Shown here one piece after another: positions 42,632-51,157 of a DNA stretch of 64,000 nucleotides. Every line of letters starts with the position of its first letter. The stretch's first letter is position 1. Under the pieces are notes generated by a model. The model saw nothing but the letters and a program-made list of their open reading frames with translations, was not told the DNA's origin and made no database searches. Source of the DNA: Betaproteobacteria bacterium (GTDB lineage Bacteria; Pseudomonadota; Gammaproteobacteria; Burkholderiales; Burkholderiaceae_C); assembly GCA_016716535.1 (NCBI GenBank), contig JADJWD010000002.1, forward strand, positions 372,001-436,000, given 5' to 3'. The position numbers and the translations under genes are program-made.

Positions 42632-43150
42632 ATGCCCGCATCGAAGCGCAAGCGGCAGGGGCCGCTGCACTTTCCGGTCCGCATCCCGTTCGTCGAGGAG
42701 CTGGGCCTGGAGCTGTGGCACGCCGGCGACGGTACGAGCGAGTTGCGCGTCGACCTCGACGAGGCGCACCTCAACAGCTGGGAAGTGGCGCACGGCGGCG
42801 TGCTGATGACGCTGCTGGATGTGGCGATGGCGCAGGCCGCGCGCACGATGCACCGCGACGGCGAACGCTTCGGCCCGAGCGTCGTGACGATCGAGATGAA
42901 GACCACCTTCGTTCACCCGGCAGAGGGGCTGCTCACGGCGCGCGGCAAGCTGCTGCACCGCACGCCGACGCTTGCCTTCTGCGAAGCCCACGTCGTCGAT
43001 GAAAAGGGCCAGCTGTGCGCGCACGGCACCGGCACCTTCAAGTACCTGCGCGCGCTCGGCAAGCGGCGCGTGCAGGAAGTGCGAAGCGAAACCAGGCCCG
43101 CCGCCGCGGCCCCTTCCAACACCGACACCGACCCGAAAGCCCGCCCATGA
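42632..43150 (+). CDS. PaaI-like hotdog thioesterase
   Basis: A 172-residue hotdog-fold thioesterase. The active-site helix is WEVAHGGVLMTLLDVAMAQA (about residues 50-69), followed by VVTIEMKTTFVHPAEG and a final AHGTGTFKYLR. The C-terminal 30 residues are Ala/Pro-rich and extend past the fold. The stop overlaps the next start by 4 bp. It is more divergent than a duplicate of the 39504 gene, so the two probably have different substrates. Confidence 0.88.
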   Translation: MPASKRKRQGPLHFPVRIPFVEELGLELWHAGDGTSELRVDLDEAHLNSWEVAHGGVLMTLLDVAMAQAARTMHRDGERFGPSVVTIEMKTTFVHPAEGLLTARGKLLHRTPTLAFCEAHVVDEKGQLCAHGTGTFKYLRALGKRRVQEVRSETRPAAAAPSNTDTDPKARP

Positions 43151-44160
43151 AACACCAGCGCATCGTCCTCGCCTCGCGCCCCGCGGCCGAGGCCACCGCC
43201 CAGAACTTCCGGCTCGAGACCGCCGAGACGCCGCCGCTCGCCGAGGGCCAGGTGCTCGTGCGCAACCGCTGGCTGAGCCTGGACCCGTACATGCGCATGC
43301 GCATGAACGACGTGAAGAGCTACGCGCCGCCGGTGGCTGTCGGCGCCGTGATGGTCGGCGGCACCGCCGGCGAGGTGGTCGAGTCGCGCCACGCCGACTT
43401 CCGCGCCGGCGACACCGTCGTCGCGCAAGGCGGCTGGCAGGAGGCCGTCGTGCTCGACGCCGCGCAGAAGGGCGTCGTGCGCAAGGTCGACACGTCACGC
43501 GTGCCGCTGTCGGCGTACCTTGGCGCAGTGGGCATGCCCGGCGTCACGGCGTGGGTCGGCCTCGTGCACTTCATCGAGCCGAAGGCCGGCGAGACGATCG
43601 TCGTCGATGCGGCCAGCGGCGCCGTCGGCGGCATCGTCGGCCAGCTCGCGAAAGCGCGCGGCTGCCGCGCCGTGGGCATGGCCGGCGGCCCCGACAAGTG
43701 CGCCTACGTGAAGGAGCAACTCGGCTTCGACGAGTGCATCGACTACAAGGCGCACCGCGATTTCAAGTCACTGGCCGCGGCGCTGGACGCGGCGGCGCCG
43801 AACGGCGTCGATGGCTTGTTCGAGAACGTCGGCGGCCTCTTGCTCGACGTGACGCTGTCGCGGATGAATGCGTTCGGCCGCGTTGCGCTGTGCGGCATGA
43901 TCGCCGGCTACGACGGCCAGCCGATGCCGATCACCAATCCGCGGCTGCTGCTGACGCAGCGGCTGCGCCTGCAAGGCTTCATCGTCAGCGAGCACATGCA
44001 CCTGTGGCCGCAGGCGCTGCAGGAATTGGGAGAGGGCGTCGCTGCCGGCCGGCTGAAGTACCGCGAGACAGTCGCCGACGGCCTGGCCGCGGCGCCCGAG
44101 GCGTTTCTCGGGCTGCTGAAGGGGCGCAACTTCGGCAAGCAGCTGGTGAAGCTCAGCTGA
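43147..44160 (+). CDS. Zinc-free NADP-dependent oxidoreductase (CurA/PTGR-like)
   Basis: A 337-residue medium-chain reductase of the leukotriene-B4 dehydrogenase/CurA subfamily. It begins RIVLASRPAAEATAQNFRL and has SLDPYMRMRMND near residue 40, and a nucleotide loop VVDAASGAVGGIVGQLAKARG near residue 150. GLFENVGGLLLDVTLSRMN is family-typical. Members reduce the double bond of alpha,beta-unsaturated ketones or acyl compounds. In this setting it could saturate enoyl intermediates. It overlaps the thioesterase gene by 4 bp. Confidence 0.92.
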   Translation: MKHQRIVLASRPAAEATAQNFRLETAETPPLAEGQVLVRNRWLSLDPYMRMRMNDVKSYAPPVAVGAVMVGGTAGEVVESRHADFRAGDTVVAQGGWQEAVVLDAAQKGVVRKVDTSRVPLSAYLGAVGMPGVTAWVGLVHFIEPKAGETIVVDAASGAVGGIVGQLAKARGCRAVGMAGGPDKCAYVKEQLGFDECIDYKAHRDFKSLAAALDAAAPNGVDGLFENVGGLLLDVTLSRMNAFGRVALCGMIAGYDGQPMPITNPRLLLTQRLRLQGFIVSEHMHLWPQALQELGEGVAAGRLKYRETVADGLAAAPEAFLGLLKGRNFGKQLVKLS

Positions 44161-44181
44161 GCCGACACGAAGTACGAAGCG

Positions 44182-44691
44182 ATGCGGTGGACCTGGGCGC
44201 GCTTACCCGAACTCGCGGTCGATGACCTTTACGACGCGCTGGCCCTGCGCGCGCGCGTCTTCGTCGTCGAGCAAGCCTGCGCCTTCCAGGACCCCGACGG
44301 CACCGACCGGCATGCATGGCACCTGGTTGGCCGCGACGAGAACGGTGTGTTGACGGCCTACCTGCGCGTCGTCGATGCGCCCGAGACAAACCCCGTTCGG
44401 GTTGAGCCTGTCGAAGCGCCGCTCGAAGTACAACCCGTTCGGGCTGAGCTTGTCGAAGCCCCCTCGATCGGCCGCGTCGTCACCGCCCCCGAGCACCGCG
44501 GCACCGGCCTCGGCCGCATGCTCTTCGCCGAAGGCCTGGCACGCTGCCTCGCCACGTGGCCCGGCCGCGGCATCCGCCTGAACGCGCAGGCGCGGCTCGA
44601 ACGCTTCTACGCCGGCTTCGGCTTCGCTCGCGCCGGCCCCGACTTTCTCGAAGACGGCATCACACACATCCCGATGTGGAGAGCACCATGA
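44182..44691 (+). CDS. GNAT N-acetyltransferase, ElaA-like, with repeat-encoded insertion
   Basis: A 169-residue ElaA-type acetyltransferase. The N-terminal block LYDALALRARVFVVEQACAF is diagnostic, DGTDRHAWHL follows, and the acetyl-CoA loop is GRVVTAPEHRGTGLGRML (about residues 95-112). Between strand LTAYLRVVD and the SIGRVV segment there are about 25 extra residues (NPVRVEPVEAP, then QPVRAELVEAP) encoded by two interspersed repeat units. In ElaA this region is a short loop, so the fold may tolerate it. The stop overlaps the next gene by 4 bp. Confidence 0.88.
   Translation: MRWTWARLPELAVDDLYDALALRARVFVVEQACAFQDPDGTDRHAWHLVGRDENGVLTAYLRVVDAPETNPVRVEPVEAPLEVQPVRAELVEAPSIGRVVTAPEHRGTGLGRMLFAEGLARCLATWPGRGIRLNAQARLERFYAGFGFARAGPDFLEDGITHIPMWRAP
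44395..44458 (+). repeat. Two TTCGGGCTGAG-type repeat units inside the GNAT gene
   Basis: Units at 44395-44416 (with GTTGAGCCT) and 44437-44458 (with GCTGAGCTT), 42 bp apart, lie in the same orientation. Both are translated in the same frame to PVRxEPVEAP-like peptides. Confidence 0.9.
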
Positions 44692-46379
44692 CCGCGACGC
44701 ACGAAGTGTTCAACCAGGCCGAACCGCTGGCCGACGTCAACCTCTATCGCATCAACCGCCCGCTGCAGGCTGCGCTGCGCGTGCTGGCGCCCGGCCTCGG
44801 CGACAAGCGGCTGCAAGCGCTCGACGCGCTCGGCGCCGAGATGGGCAGCGCGGCGATGCAGCGGCACGCGCGGCTGGCGAACACGCACACGCCGGTGCTG
44901 CACGCGCACGACCGCGTCGGCCGCCGCGTCGACCAGGTCGAATTCCACCCGAGCTACCACGCGCTGATCGGCGCCGCGCTCCGGCACGGCCTGCACGGCG
45001 CGCCGTGGAGCGGCGGGCCGCTCGCGCACGTCGAGCGCGCCGCCGGCTTCATGCTCTTCACCGAAGCCGAGCCGTCGGTGCTGTGCCCGGTGTCGATGAC
45101 CTACGCGGTGACGCCCTCGTTGCGCGCCAACCCCGCGCTGCAGGCCGAATGGGGCCCGCGCGTCGCTGCGCGCGGCTATGACGAGCGCTTCGTGCCCGCC
45201 GCCGCCAAGCCCGGCGTGACGATGGGCATGGGCATGACCGAGAAGCAAGGCGGCTCCGACGTGCGCGCCAACACGACGCGCGCCACGCCCGATGGCGAAG
45301 ACGCCTGGGGGCGGCGGCACCGCATCACCGGCCACAAGTGGTTTGTCTCGGCGCCGATGTGCGACGCCTTCCTCGTGCTGGCGCAGTCGCCCGGCGGCTT
45401 GAGCTGCTTCTTCATGCCGCGCCTGTTGCCCGACGGCAGCGTCAACGCCATGCACGTGCAGCGCCTGAAGCACAAGCTCGGCAACCAGGCCAACGCCAGC
45501 AGCGAGGTCGAGTTCCTGGACGCCACCGCGTGGCTCGTCGGCGAGGAAGGTCGCGGCGTGCCGCAGATTCTGGCGATGGGCGCGCTGACGCGGCTCGACT
45601 GCGCGCTCGGCACGGCCGGGCTGATGCGCCAGGCGCTGTCGATCGCGCTGCACCACACCGCTCAGCGGCACGCCTTCGGCCGTCCGCTGGTGGCGCAGCC
45701 GCTGATGAAGAACGTGCTCGCCGACCTCGCGCTCGAAAGCGAAGCGGCGACGCTGCTCGCGCTGCGCCTGGCGCTGGCGGTGGACCGCACCGAGAACGGC
45801 ACGGACAAGGCTGGAGGCGACCCGAACTTCAATGCGGCGCACGAAGCGGTCATCCGCCGCGTGCTGACGCCGGTGGCCAAGTTCTGGATCTGCAAGCGCG
45901 GCAGCCACTTCGGCCAGGAGGCGATGGAGTGCCTGGGCGGCAACGGCTATGTCGAGGAAGGCGGCCAGGGCGTGATGGCGCGCATCTACCGCGAGATGCC
46001 GGTCAACAGCATCTGGGAAGGCGCCGGCAACATCATGGCGCTGGACCTCCAGCGCGCGCTGCGCGGCGCCGACGTGGCCCCGGCGATTGAGCACGAACTG
46101 CGCGGCGCGCGCGGCGCGCACAAGGCACTCGACGCGGCGGCCGCGCGCGTGCTCGCCGCCATCGACGGCGGTGTGCCCGAGGCGCAGTCGCGCATCCTCG
46201 CGCGCGACACCGCGCTCGTGCTGCAGGCGGCGCTGCTGCACCGCATCTCGCCGCCGGCCGTCTTCGAAGCCTTCTGCGCCGCGCGGCTCGAATCGGGCAG
46301 CGACGTCTTCGGCGCGCTCGGCGAGCGGGTAGATCTCGACCCGATCATCGAGCGGGCGATGCCGGTGGAGGGGGGGTAG
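44688..46379 (+). CDS. Acyl-CoA dehydrogenase, AidB-like
   Basis: A 563-residue acyl-CoA dehydrogenase-fold protein of the AidB subgroup. It has FNQAEPLADVNLYRINRPL at the start, MTYAVTPSLR, GMGMTEKQGGSDVRANTT, KWFVSAPMCDAFLVLAQ, and MECLGGNGYVEEGGQGVMAR followed by MPVNSIWEGAGNIMALDLQR, where the Glu aligns with the isovaleryl-CoA dehydrogenase base. E. coli AidB is an alkylation-response protein with weak isovaleryl-CoA dehydrogenase activity; here the setting suggests real acyl-CoA metabolism, but DNA protection cannot be excluded. It is the last gene of the 18-kb plus-strand run. Confidence 0.92.
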   Translation: MTATHEVFNQAEPLADVNLYRINRPLQAALRVLAPGLGDKRLQALDALGAEMGSAAMQRHARLANTHTPVLHAHDRVGRRVDQVEFHPSYHALIGAALRHGLHGAPWSGGPLAHVERAAGFMLFTEAEPSVLCPVSMTYAVTPSLRANPALQAEWGPRVAARGYDERFVPAAAKPGVTMGMGMTEKQGGSDVRANTTRATPDGEDAWGRRHRITGHKWFVSAPMCDAFLVLAQSPGGLSCFFMPRLLPDGSVNAMHVQRLKHKLGNQANASSEVEFLDATAWLVGEEGRGVPQILAMGALTRLDCALGTAGLMRQALSIALHHTAQRHAFGRPLVAQPLMKNVLADLALESEAATLLALRLALAVDRTENGTDKAGGDPNFNAAHEAVIRRVLTPVAKFWICKRGSHFGQEAMECLGGNGYVEEGGQGVMARIYREMPVNSIWEGAGNIMALDLQRALRGADVAPAIEHELRGARGAHKALDAAAARVLAAIDGGVPEAQSRILARDTALVLQAALLHRISPPAVFEAFCAARLESGSDVFGALGERVDLDPIIERAMPVEGG

Positions 46380-46446
46380 GCGGGCGGACCGTCGCGCTGC
46401 CGGGCCCGCGATCCGCCGGCAGTCCCACCAGGCGACGAGGCGCCAA

Positions 46447-46848
46447 CTAGGTGGCCGGATCAGGCGCGACCAGCGTGTGCCACGCGGCCCGCGGCGAGGC
46501 GATGCGCATCTCGCCGCGCGGGTCCCAACCGAGCACGCGCTGGTCGCCGGCGACGAACACCTCGGCGCCGGCAGCTCCGGCCGCGGCGACCAGGCGCACA
46601 TTGGCGTCGTCGGCGGGGTCACTCACATCGGGCACGCGCGCAGCGCAGGCCCACAGCGTGTCGAAGCGCGTGATGGCGGCTGCGTGGCGAGCGAACTTGC
46701 GCGCGAGGACGGAGTGCACCTCGCGGCGCACGAGGGCGCTCGTCAGCAGGGTGTGGCCGGCTGCATCGATCGCCAGCAGCAACTCGGCGCACAGGCCCGG
46801 GAAGACGATGGCCGACAGCCAGACGTGGGTGTCGAGGAAGACCTTCAA
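46447..46848 (-). CDS. PIN-domain toxin of a type II toxin-antitoxin pair
   Basis: A 133-residue PIN-domain protein. The first acidic residue is in KVFLDTHVWLSA (Asp6), a Glu follows in VRREVHSVLARKF, and Asp residues lie in SDPADDANVRL and FVAGDQRVL, together forming the Mg-binding site of VapC-like RNases. The ATG overlaps the antitoxin stop (ATGA, 46845-46848), the usual toxin-second order. It lies convergent to the end of the AidB-like gene. The RNA target is unknown. Confidence 0.88.
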   Translation of the reverse strand: MKVFLDTHVWLSAIVFPGLCAELLLAIDAAGHTLLTSALVRREVHSVLARKFARHAAAITRFDTLWACAARVPDVSDPADDANVRLVAAAGAAGAEVFVAGDQRVLGWDPRGEMRIASPRAAWHTLVAPDPAT

Positions 46849-47063
46849 GACACTTCGCGCAGGATGTCGTCTTCGGTCAGCCAGCCGCTTGCGCGCGCTT
46901 GCGGGGCGAGGTCCTCGTGAAGCAGGCGCAACGTCTCGCGCAGAGCCTGCGCGCGCAGTGCTTCGCGCACGAGGTCGCTGCGGCTGCGGCCCGTGGCGGC
47001 CACGAGCCGGTCGAGGGCGGCGGCTTCCTCGTCGTCGAGGCGAACGGTGAGGACGGCGGACAT
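46845..47063 (-). CDS. Ribbon-helix-helix antitoxin
   Basis: A 72-residue protein. The N-terminal half is a ribbon-helix-helix DNA-binding domain: strand SAVLTVRLDDEEAAALDRLV, then GRSRSDLVREALRAQAL. The acidic C-terminal half (SGWLTEDDILREVS) probably wraps and blocks the PIN toxin. It presumably represses its own promoter in the 128-bp gap to the divergent SDR gene. Confidence 0.88.
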   Translation of the reverse strand: MSAVLTVRLDDEEAAALDRLVAATGRSRSDLVREALRAQALRETLRLLHEDLAPQARASGWLTEDDILREVS

Positions 47064-47191
47064 GGTGCGGATTCGGGCTGCGCAGTCGCCTGTCTTACAC
47101 CGTCATACGGTGGCCAAGTCAAACCCGTCTCATCGACAACGGTCGCTTAGCATTCCTTCCACGTCGCCCTTGATCCACGCCGGAGACCCCC

Positions 47192-48097
47192 ATGAACCCC
47201 ACCTCCACCCGCGGCATCGCCGTCATCACCGGTGCCGCTTCGGGCTTCGGTCTGCAGACGAGCCGCATCGCGGCGCAGCGGGGGATGAAGGTGGTGATGG
47301 CCGATGTGCAGGCCGATGCGCTGGCGATCGCGCAGCATGAGGTCGAAGGGCTCGGTGCCGAGGTGCTGCCGTTCACGCTCGATGTCTCGAAGGCGGCCGA
47401 GGTCGAGGCGCTGGCCGAGGCGACGATGCGGCGGTTCGGGGCGCCGACGTTCGTCTTCAACAACGCCGGCGTCGGCGGCGGCGGGCTGGTGTGGGAGAAC
47501 ACGCTGCGCGACTGGGAGTGGGTGCTCGGCGTCAACCTGATGGGCGTCGTGCACGGCGTGCGCGCGTTCACGCCGCTGATGCTGGCCGCCGCGAAGCGCG
47601 ACCCGGCGTGGCGCGGCCACATCGTCAACACCGCCAGCATGGCCGGGCTCGTGAACCCGCCGAACATGGGCATCTACAACGTCAGCAAGCACGCGGTCGT
47701 GTCGCTGTCGGAGACGCTGTACCAGGACCTCGCGCTCGTCACCGACCAGGTGCGCGCGCACGTGCTGTGCCCGTTCTTCGTGCCCACCGGCATCCACCGC
47801 AGCGAACGCAACCGGCCCGCCGACATGGCAGCGGCCAAACCGACGAAGAGCCAGTTGATCGGCCAGGCGATGAGCGAGAAGGCAGTGACCAGCGGCAAGG
47901 TCACCGCCGCCGACGTGGCGGCCAAGGTGTTCGCGGCGATCGATGCGAACGCGTTCTACATCTACAGCCACCCGCGGGCGCTGGGCTCGGTGCAGCAGCG
48001 GCTCGAGGACGTCATGACGCCGCGCAACCCGAGCGACCCGTTCCGCGACCGGCCCGAGGTCGGCGCGGAGTTGAAGAGGCAGCTGCGTGCCGAGTGA
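47192..48097 (+). CDS. SDR family oxidoreductase
   Basis: A 301-residue classical SDR with an extended C-terminus. The cofactor loop is TGAASGFGLQ (about residue 15), NNAGVGGGG lies near residue 92, and the catalytic motif is YNVSK (about residue 165). The last 70 residues (KVTAADVAAKVFAAIDANAF, YSHPRALGSVQQRLEDV) match a common group of uncharacterised short-chain dehydrogenases. The ligA start lies inside its last codons (11-bp overlap). A TAGCAT box at 47149 and a weak upstream region could be its promoter. Confidence 0.92.
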   Translation: MNPTSTRGIAVITGAASGFGLQTSRIAAQRGMKVVMADVQADALAIAQHEVEGLGAEVLPFTLDVSKAAEVEALAEATMRRFGAPTFVFNNAGVGGGGLVWENTLRDWEWVLGVNLMGVVHGVRAFTPLMLAAAKRDPAWRGHIVNTASMAGLVNPPNMGIYNVSKHAVVSLSETLYQDLALVTDQVRAHVLCPFFVPTGIHRSERNRPADMAAAKPTKSQLIGQAMSEKAVTSGKVTAADVAAKVFAAIDANAFYIYSHPRALGSVQQRLEDVMTPRNPSDPFRDRPEVGAELKRQLRAE

Positions 48098-50156
48098 TCA
48101 AGCCGCAGCCCGCGCCGCCGAGCTGCGCGCGCTGCTGCACCACCACGCGCATCGCTACTACGTGCTCGACGCGCCGGAGATTCCGGACGCCGAGTACGAC
48201 CGGCTGTTCCAGGAGCTGCAGGCGCTCGAGGCCGCGCATCCCGACCTGCGCGCGCCCGACTCGCCGACGCAGCGAGTGCTCGGCCGCGTGCTGGAAGGCC
48301 TCACGCCGGTGCGGCACGTCGTGCCGATGCTCTCGATCCAGACCGAGACCGACACCACCGCGGCCGGCGCAGTGGCCTTCGATGCCCGCGTGCGGCGCGA
48401 GCTTGCGCTGCCGGCCGATGCGCCGCCGGTCGAGTACGCGGCCGAGCTGAAGTACGACGGCCTCGCGGTCAGCCTGCGCTACGAGGCCGGCGTGCTGGTG
48501 CTCGCGGCGACGCGCGGCGACGGCGAGACTGGCGAGGACGTGACGCAAAACATCCGCACGATCGGCCAGGTGCCGCTGCGCCTGCACACCGAGGCATCTG
48601 ACAAACCGCCGCCGGTGCTGGAAGTGCGCGGCGAGGTCTACATGCGCCGCGACGACTTCGAGCGGCTGAACGAGCGCCAGCGTGAAAAGGGTGAACGGAC
48701 CTACATCAACCCGCGCAACACCGCCGCCGGCGCGGTGCGCCAGCTCGACCCGGCGATGACGGCGTCGCGGCCGCTGTCGTTCTTCGCCTATGGCCTCGGC
48801 GACGTGCAGGGCTGGCCGCTGCCCGGCGAGCCGGCGGCCACGCACAGCGGCGTGCTCGATGCGCTCGCGGCCTTCGGCCTGCCGGTGTCGAACGACCGCC
48901 GCGTCGTGCTGGGCGCCGAAGGTCTCGTTGCCTTCCACCGCGACATCCTCGCGCGGCGCGACGCGCTGCCGTTCGACATCGACGGCGTCGTCTACAAGGT
49001 CAACGCGCTCGCGCTGCAGCGGCGCATGGGCTTCAAGACGCGCGAGCCGCGCTGGGCGGTGGCGCACAAGTACCCGGCGCAGGAGCAGGCGACGCGGCTC
49101 GCCGGCATCGAGGTGCAGGTCGGCCGCACCGGCAAGCTGACGCCGGTGGCCAAGCTCGAGCCGGTCTTCGTCGGCGGCACGACGGTGAGCAACGCGACGC
49201 TGCACAACGTCTTCGAGCTGCGCCGCAAGGGCGTGCGCATCGGCGACCGCGTCATCGTGCGCCGCGCCGGCGACGTGATCCCCGAGGTCGTCGCGCGCAT
49301 CCCCGAGGCGCGGGCGGCCTATGTACCCAACTTCCAGATGCCGCGCCAGTGCCCGGTGTGCGGCAGCGAAGTGCGGCGCGAGAAGGGCGGCATCGACCAC
49401 CGCTGCACGGGCGGCCTCTTCTGCGCCGCGCAGCGCAAGCAGGCGCTGCTGCACTTCGCCGGGCGGCGCGCGATGAACATCGAGGGGCTGGGCGACAAGC
49501 TCGTCGATCAGCTCGTCGATGGCGGCCTCGTGCGCACGCTGCCGGAGCTGTACAAGCTCGGCGTCGCCAAGCTCGCCACGCTCGAGCGCATGGCCGAAAA
49601 GAGCGCGGCCAACCTCGTCGCCGCGCTCGAGCAGAGCAAGCGCACGACGCTGGCACGGTTCCTCTACGCGCTCGGCATCCGCCAGGTCGGCGAGGCGACC
49701 GCGCGCGACCTCGCGCGCCACTTCGGGCGGCTGGACCGCGTGATGGACGCGAGCGTCGAGCAGCTGCTCGAAGTCAACGACGTGGGCCCGATCGTCGCCG
49801 AGAGCATCCACACCTTCTTCGCGCAGCCGCACAACCGCGAGGTCGTCGAACAGTTGCGCGCTGCCGGCGTCACGTGGGACGAGCACGAAGGTGCTGCGGC
49901 GCAGGCCGGTGCGCCGCTGCCGCTGGCCGGCAAGACGCTGGTGCTGACGGGCACGCTGCCGACGCTCTCGCGCGACGAAGCGAAAGCGCTCGTCGAAGCG
50001 GCCGGCGGCAAGGTGGCCGGCTCGGTGTCGAAGAAGTCGCACTGGGTGGTAGCGGGCGAGGAGGCTGGCAGCAAGCTCGACAAGGCGCGCGAGTTGGGCG
50101 TGCCGGTGCTCGACGAGGCCGCGCTGCGGCGGCTGGTGGAAGGCGGCGAGGGCTGA
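48087..50156 (+). CDS. ligA: NAD-dependent DNA ligase
   Basis: A 689-residue LigA with all domains. The Ia domain (HHHAHRYYVLDAPEIPDAEYD) comes first, then the adenylation domain with the KxDG Lys in AAELKYDGLAVSLRYE (about residue 126), the OB fold (KLTPVAKLEPVFVGGTTVSN), a four-Cys zinc finger (CPVC ... CTGGLFC), helix-hairpin-helix repeats and a C-terminal BRCT domain (LAGKTLVLTGTLPTLSRDEA). It seals nicks in replication and repair. The start is GTG at 48087, within the end of the SDR gene. Essential in most bacteria. Confidence 0.97.
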   Translation: MPSDQAAARAAELRALLHHHAHRYYVLDAPEIPDAEYDRLFQELQALEAAHPDLRAPDSPTQRVLGRVLEGLTPVRHVVPMLSIQTETDTTAAGAVAFDARVRRELALPADAPPVEYAAELKYDGLAVSLRYEAGVLVLAATRGDGETGEDVTQNIRTIGQVPLRLHTEASDKPPPVLEVRGEVYMRRDDFERLNERQREKGERTYINPRNTAAGAVRQLDPAMTASRPLSFFAYGLGDVQGWPLPGEPAATHSGVLDALAAFGLPVSNDRRVVLGAEGLVAFHRDILARRDALPFDIDGVVYKVNALALQRRMGFKTREPRWAVAHKYPAQEQATRLAGIEVQVGRTGKLTPVAKLEPVFVGGTTVSNATLHNVFELRRKGVRIGDRVIVRRAGDVIPEVVARIPEARAAYVPNFQMPRQCPVCGSEVRREKGGIDHRCTGGLFCAAQRKQALLHFAGRRAMNIEGLGDKLVDQLVDGGLVRTLPELYKLGVAKLATLERMAEKSAANLVAALEQSKRTTLARFLYALGIRQVGEATARDLARHFGRLDRVMDASVEQLLEVNDVGPIVAESIHTFFAQPHNREVVEQLRAAGVTWDEHEGAAAQAGAPLPLAGKTLVLTGTLPTLSRDEAKALVEAAGGKVAGSVSKKSHWVVAGEEAGSKLDKARELGVPVLDEAALRRLVEGGEG

Positions 50157-50229
50157 GCGCTTCCTTGGGCTTGCAAGGCTCTTGCGCGCGGCATACTGCG
50201 CGCCACAACAGCCAAGAGGAGATCCGAGC

Positions 50230-51108
50230 ATGCACATCGCCCCCGTTCGCTTCCTCGTCGCCGCAGCCGCCTGCGTCTTCGCCGCTCAGGCAGCAACGGC
50301 CGCCTGCCTCACCGACGCCGAAGTCGTCGCGCTGCACGACGCCTACCTCGCCAAGCGCCCGGCCGCCAACCTCGAGGGCCTGAGCGCCGCCGACGGCGAA
50401 TGCACGCGCGCCAAGCTGAACCGTTTGCTTGCTGCGCAACTGGGGCCGGTCGCCGGCTACAAGGCCGGCCTCACGAACCCCGCGGTCCAAAAGCGCTTCA
50501 ACCACGGTTCGCCGGTGTGGGGCACGCTGTACGAGGCGATGCTGCTGAAGGACGGCGCGGTGGTCGAGGCCGCGTTCGGCGCGCGCCCGCTGTACGAGGC
50601 CGACCTGCTGGTGCGCGTCAGCAGCGCCGCGATCAACGAAGCGAAGACGCCGGCCGACGTGCTGGCGGCGATCGACCAGGTGATCCCGTTCATCGAGCTG
50701 CCCGACCTCGTCGTGCAGGCGCCGCCGCGGTTGAACGGCGCGGCGATCAGTGCCATCAACGTCGGCGCGCGGCTCGGCGTGCAAGGCGCGCCGATTGCTG
50801 TGGCGGCGACGCGCGCCGAGCGCTTCGCAATGCTCGACGCGCTGCGCGACATGGTCGTCACGGTCAGCGAAGGCGGCAAGGAAGTCGACCGAGGCCGCGG
50901 CAGCGACGTGCTCGAGCACCCGCTGAACGCCGTCGTCTGGCTGGCCAAGGACATGGCCAAGAGCGGCGGTGGTGCGGCGCTGAAGCCGGGCGACCTCGTG
51001 AGCCTCGGTTCGTTCTCGCGCCTCTTGCCGCCGAAGGCCGGGCAGGCGGTCGAGGTGGTCTACTGGGGCCTGCCGGGGCGGCCGGCGGTGCGCGTGAGCT
51101 TCCGCTGA
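50230..51108 (+). CDS. Exported 2-keto-4-pentenoate hydratase-like (FAH superfamily) protein
   Basis: A 292-residue protein with a signal peptide (FLVAAAACVFAAQAATAA, cut near residue 25) followed by a fold related to 2-keto-4-pentenoate hydratase (MhpD). Matching blocks are AQLGPVAGYKAGLTN, GTLYEAMLLKDG, EADLLVRVSSAAINEA and LKPGDLVSLGSFSRLLPPKAGQ. Cytosolic MhpD enzymes act in meta-cleavage pathways; an exported version must do something else or act on extracellular substrates. Metal ligands of the FAH fold are only partly conserved (EADLLVRV). The gene stands alone between ligA and def, with an AGAGGAG site upstream. Confidence 0.78.
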   Translation: MHIAPVRFLVAAAACVFAAQAATAACLTDAEVVALHDAYLAKRPAANLEGLSAADGECTRAKLNRLLAAQLGPVAGYKAGLTNPAVQKRFNHGSPVWGTLYEAMLLKDGAVVEAAFGARPLYEADLLVRVSSAAINEAKTPADVLAAIDQVIPFIELPDLVVQAPPRLNGAAISAINVGARLGVQGAPIAVAATRAERFAMLDALRDMVVTVSEGGKEVDRGRGSDVLEHPLNAVVWLAKDMAKSGGGAALKPGDLVSLGSFSRLLPPKAGQAVEVVYWGLPGRPAVRVSFR

Positions 51109-51157
51109 AGGCGCAGGCGAAACCTGCCACGAGGCCGGCGCAAAGGAGCATGCCACG

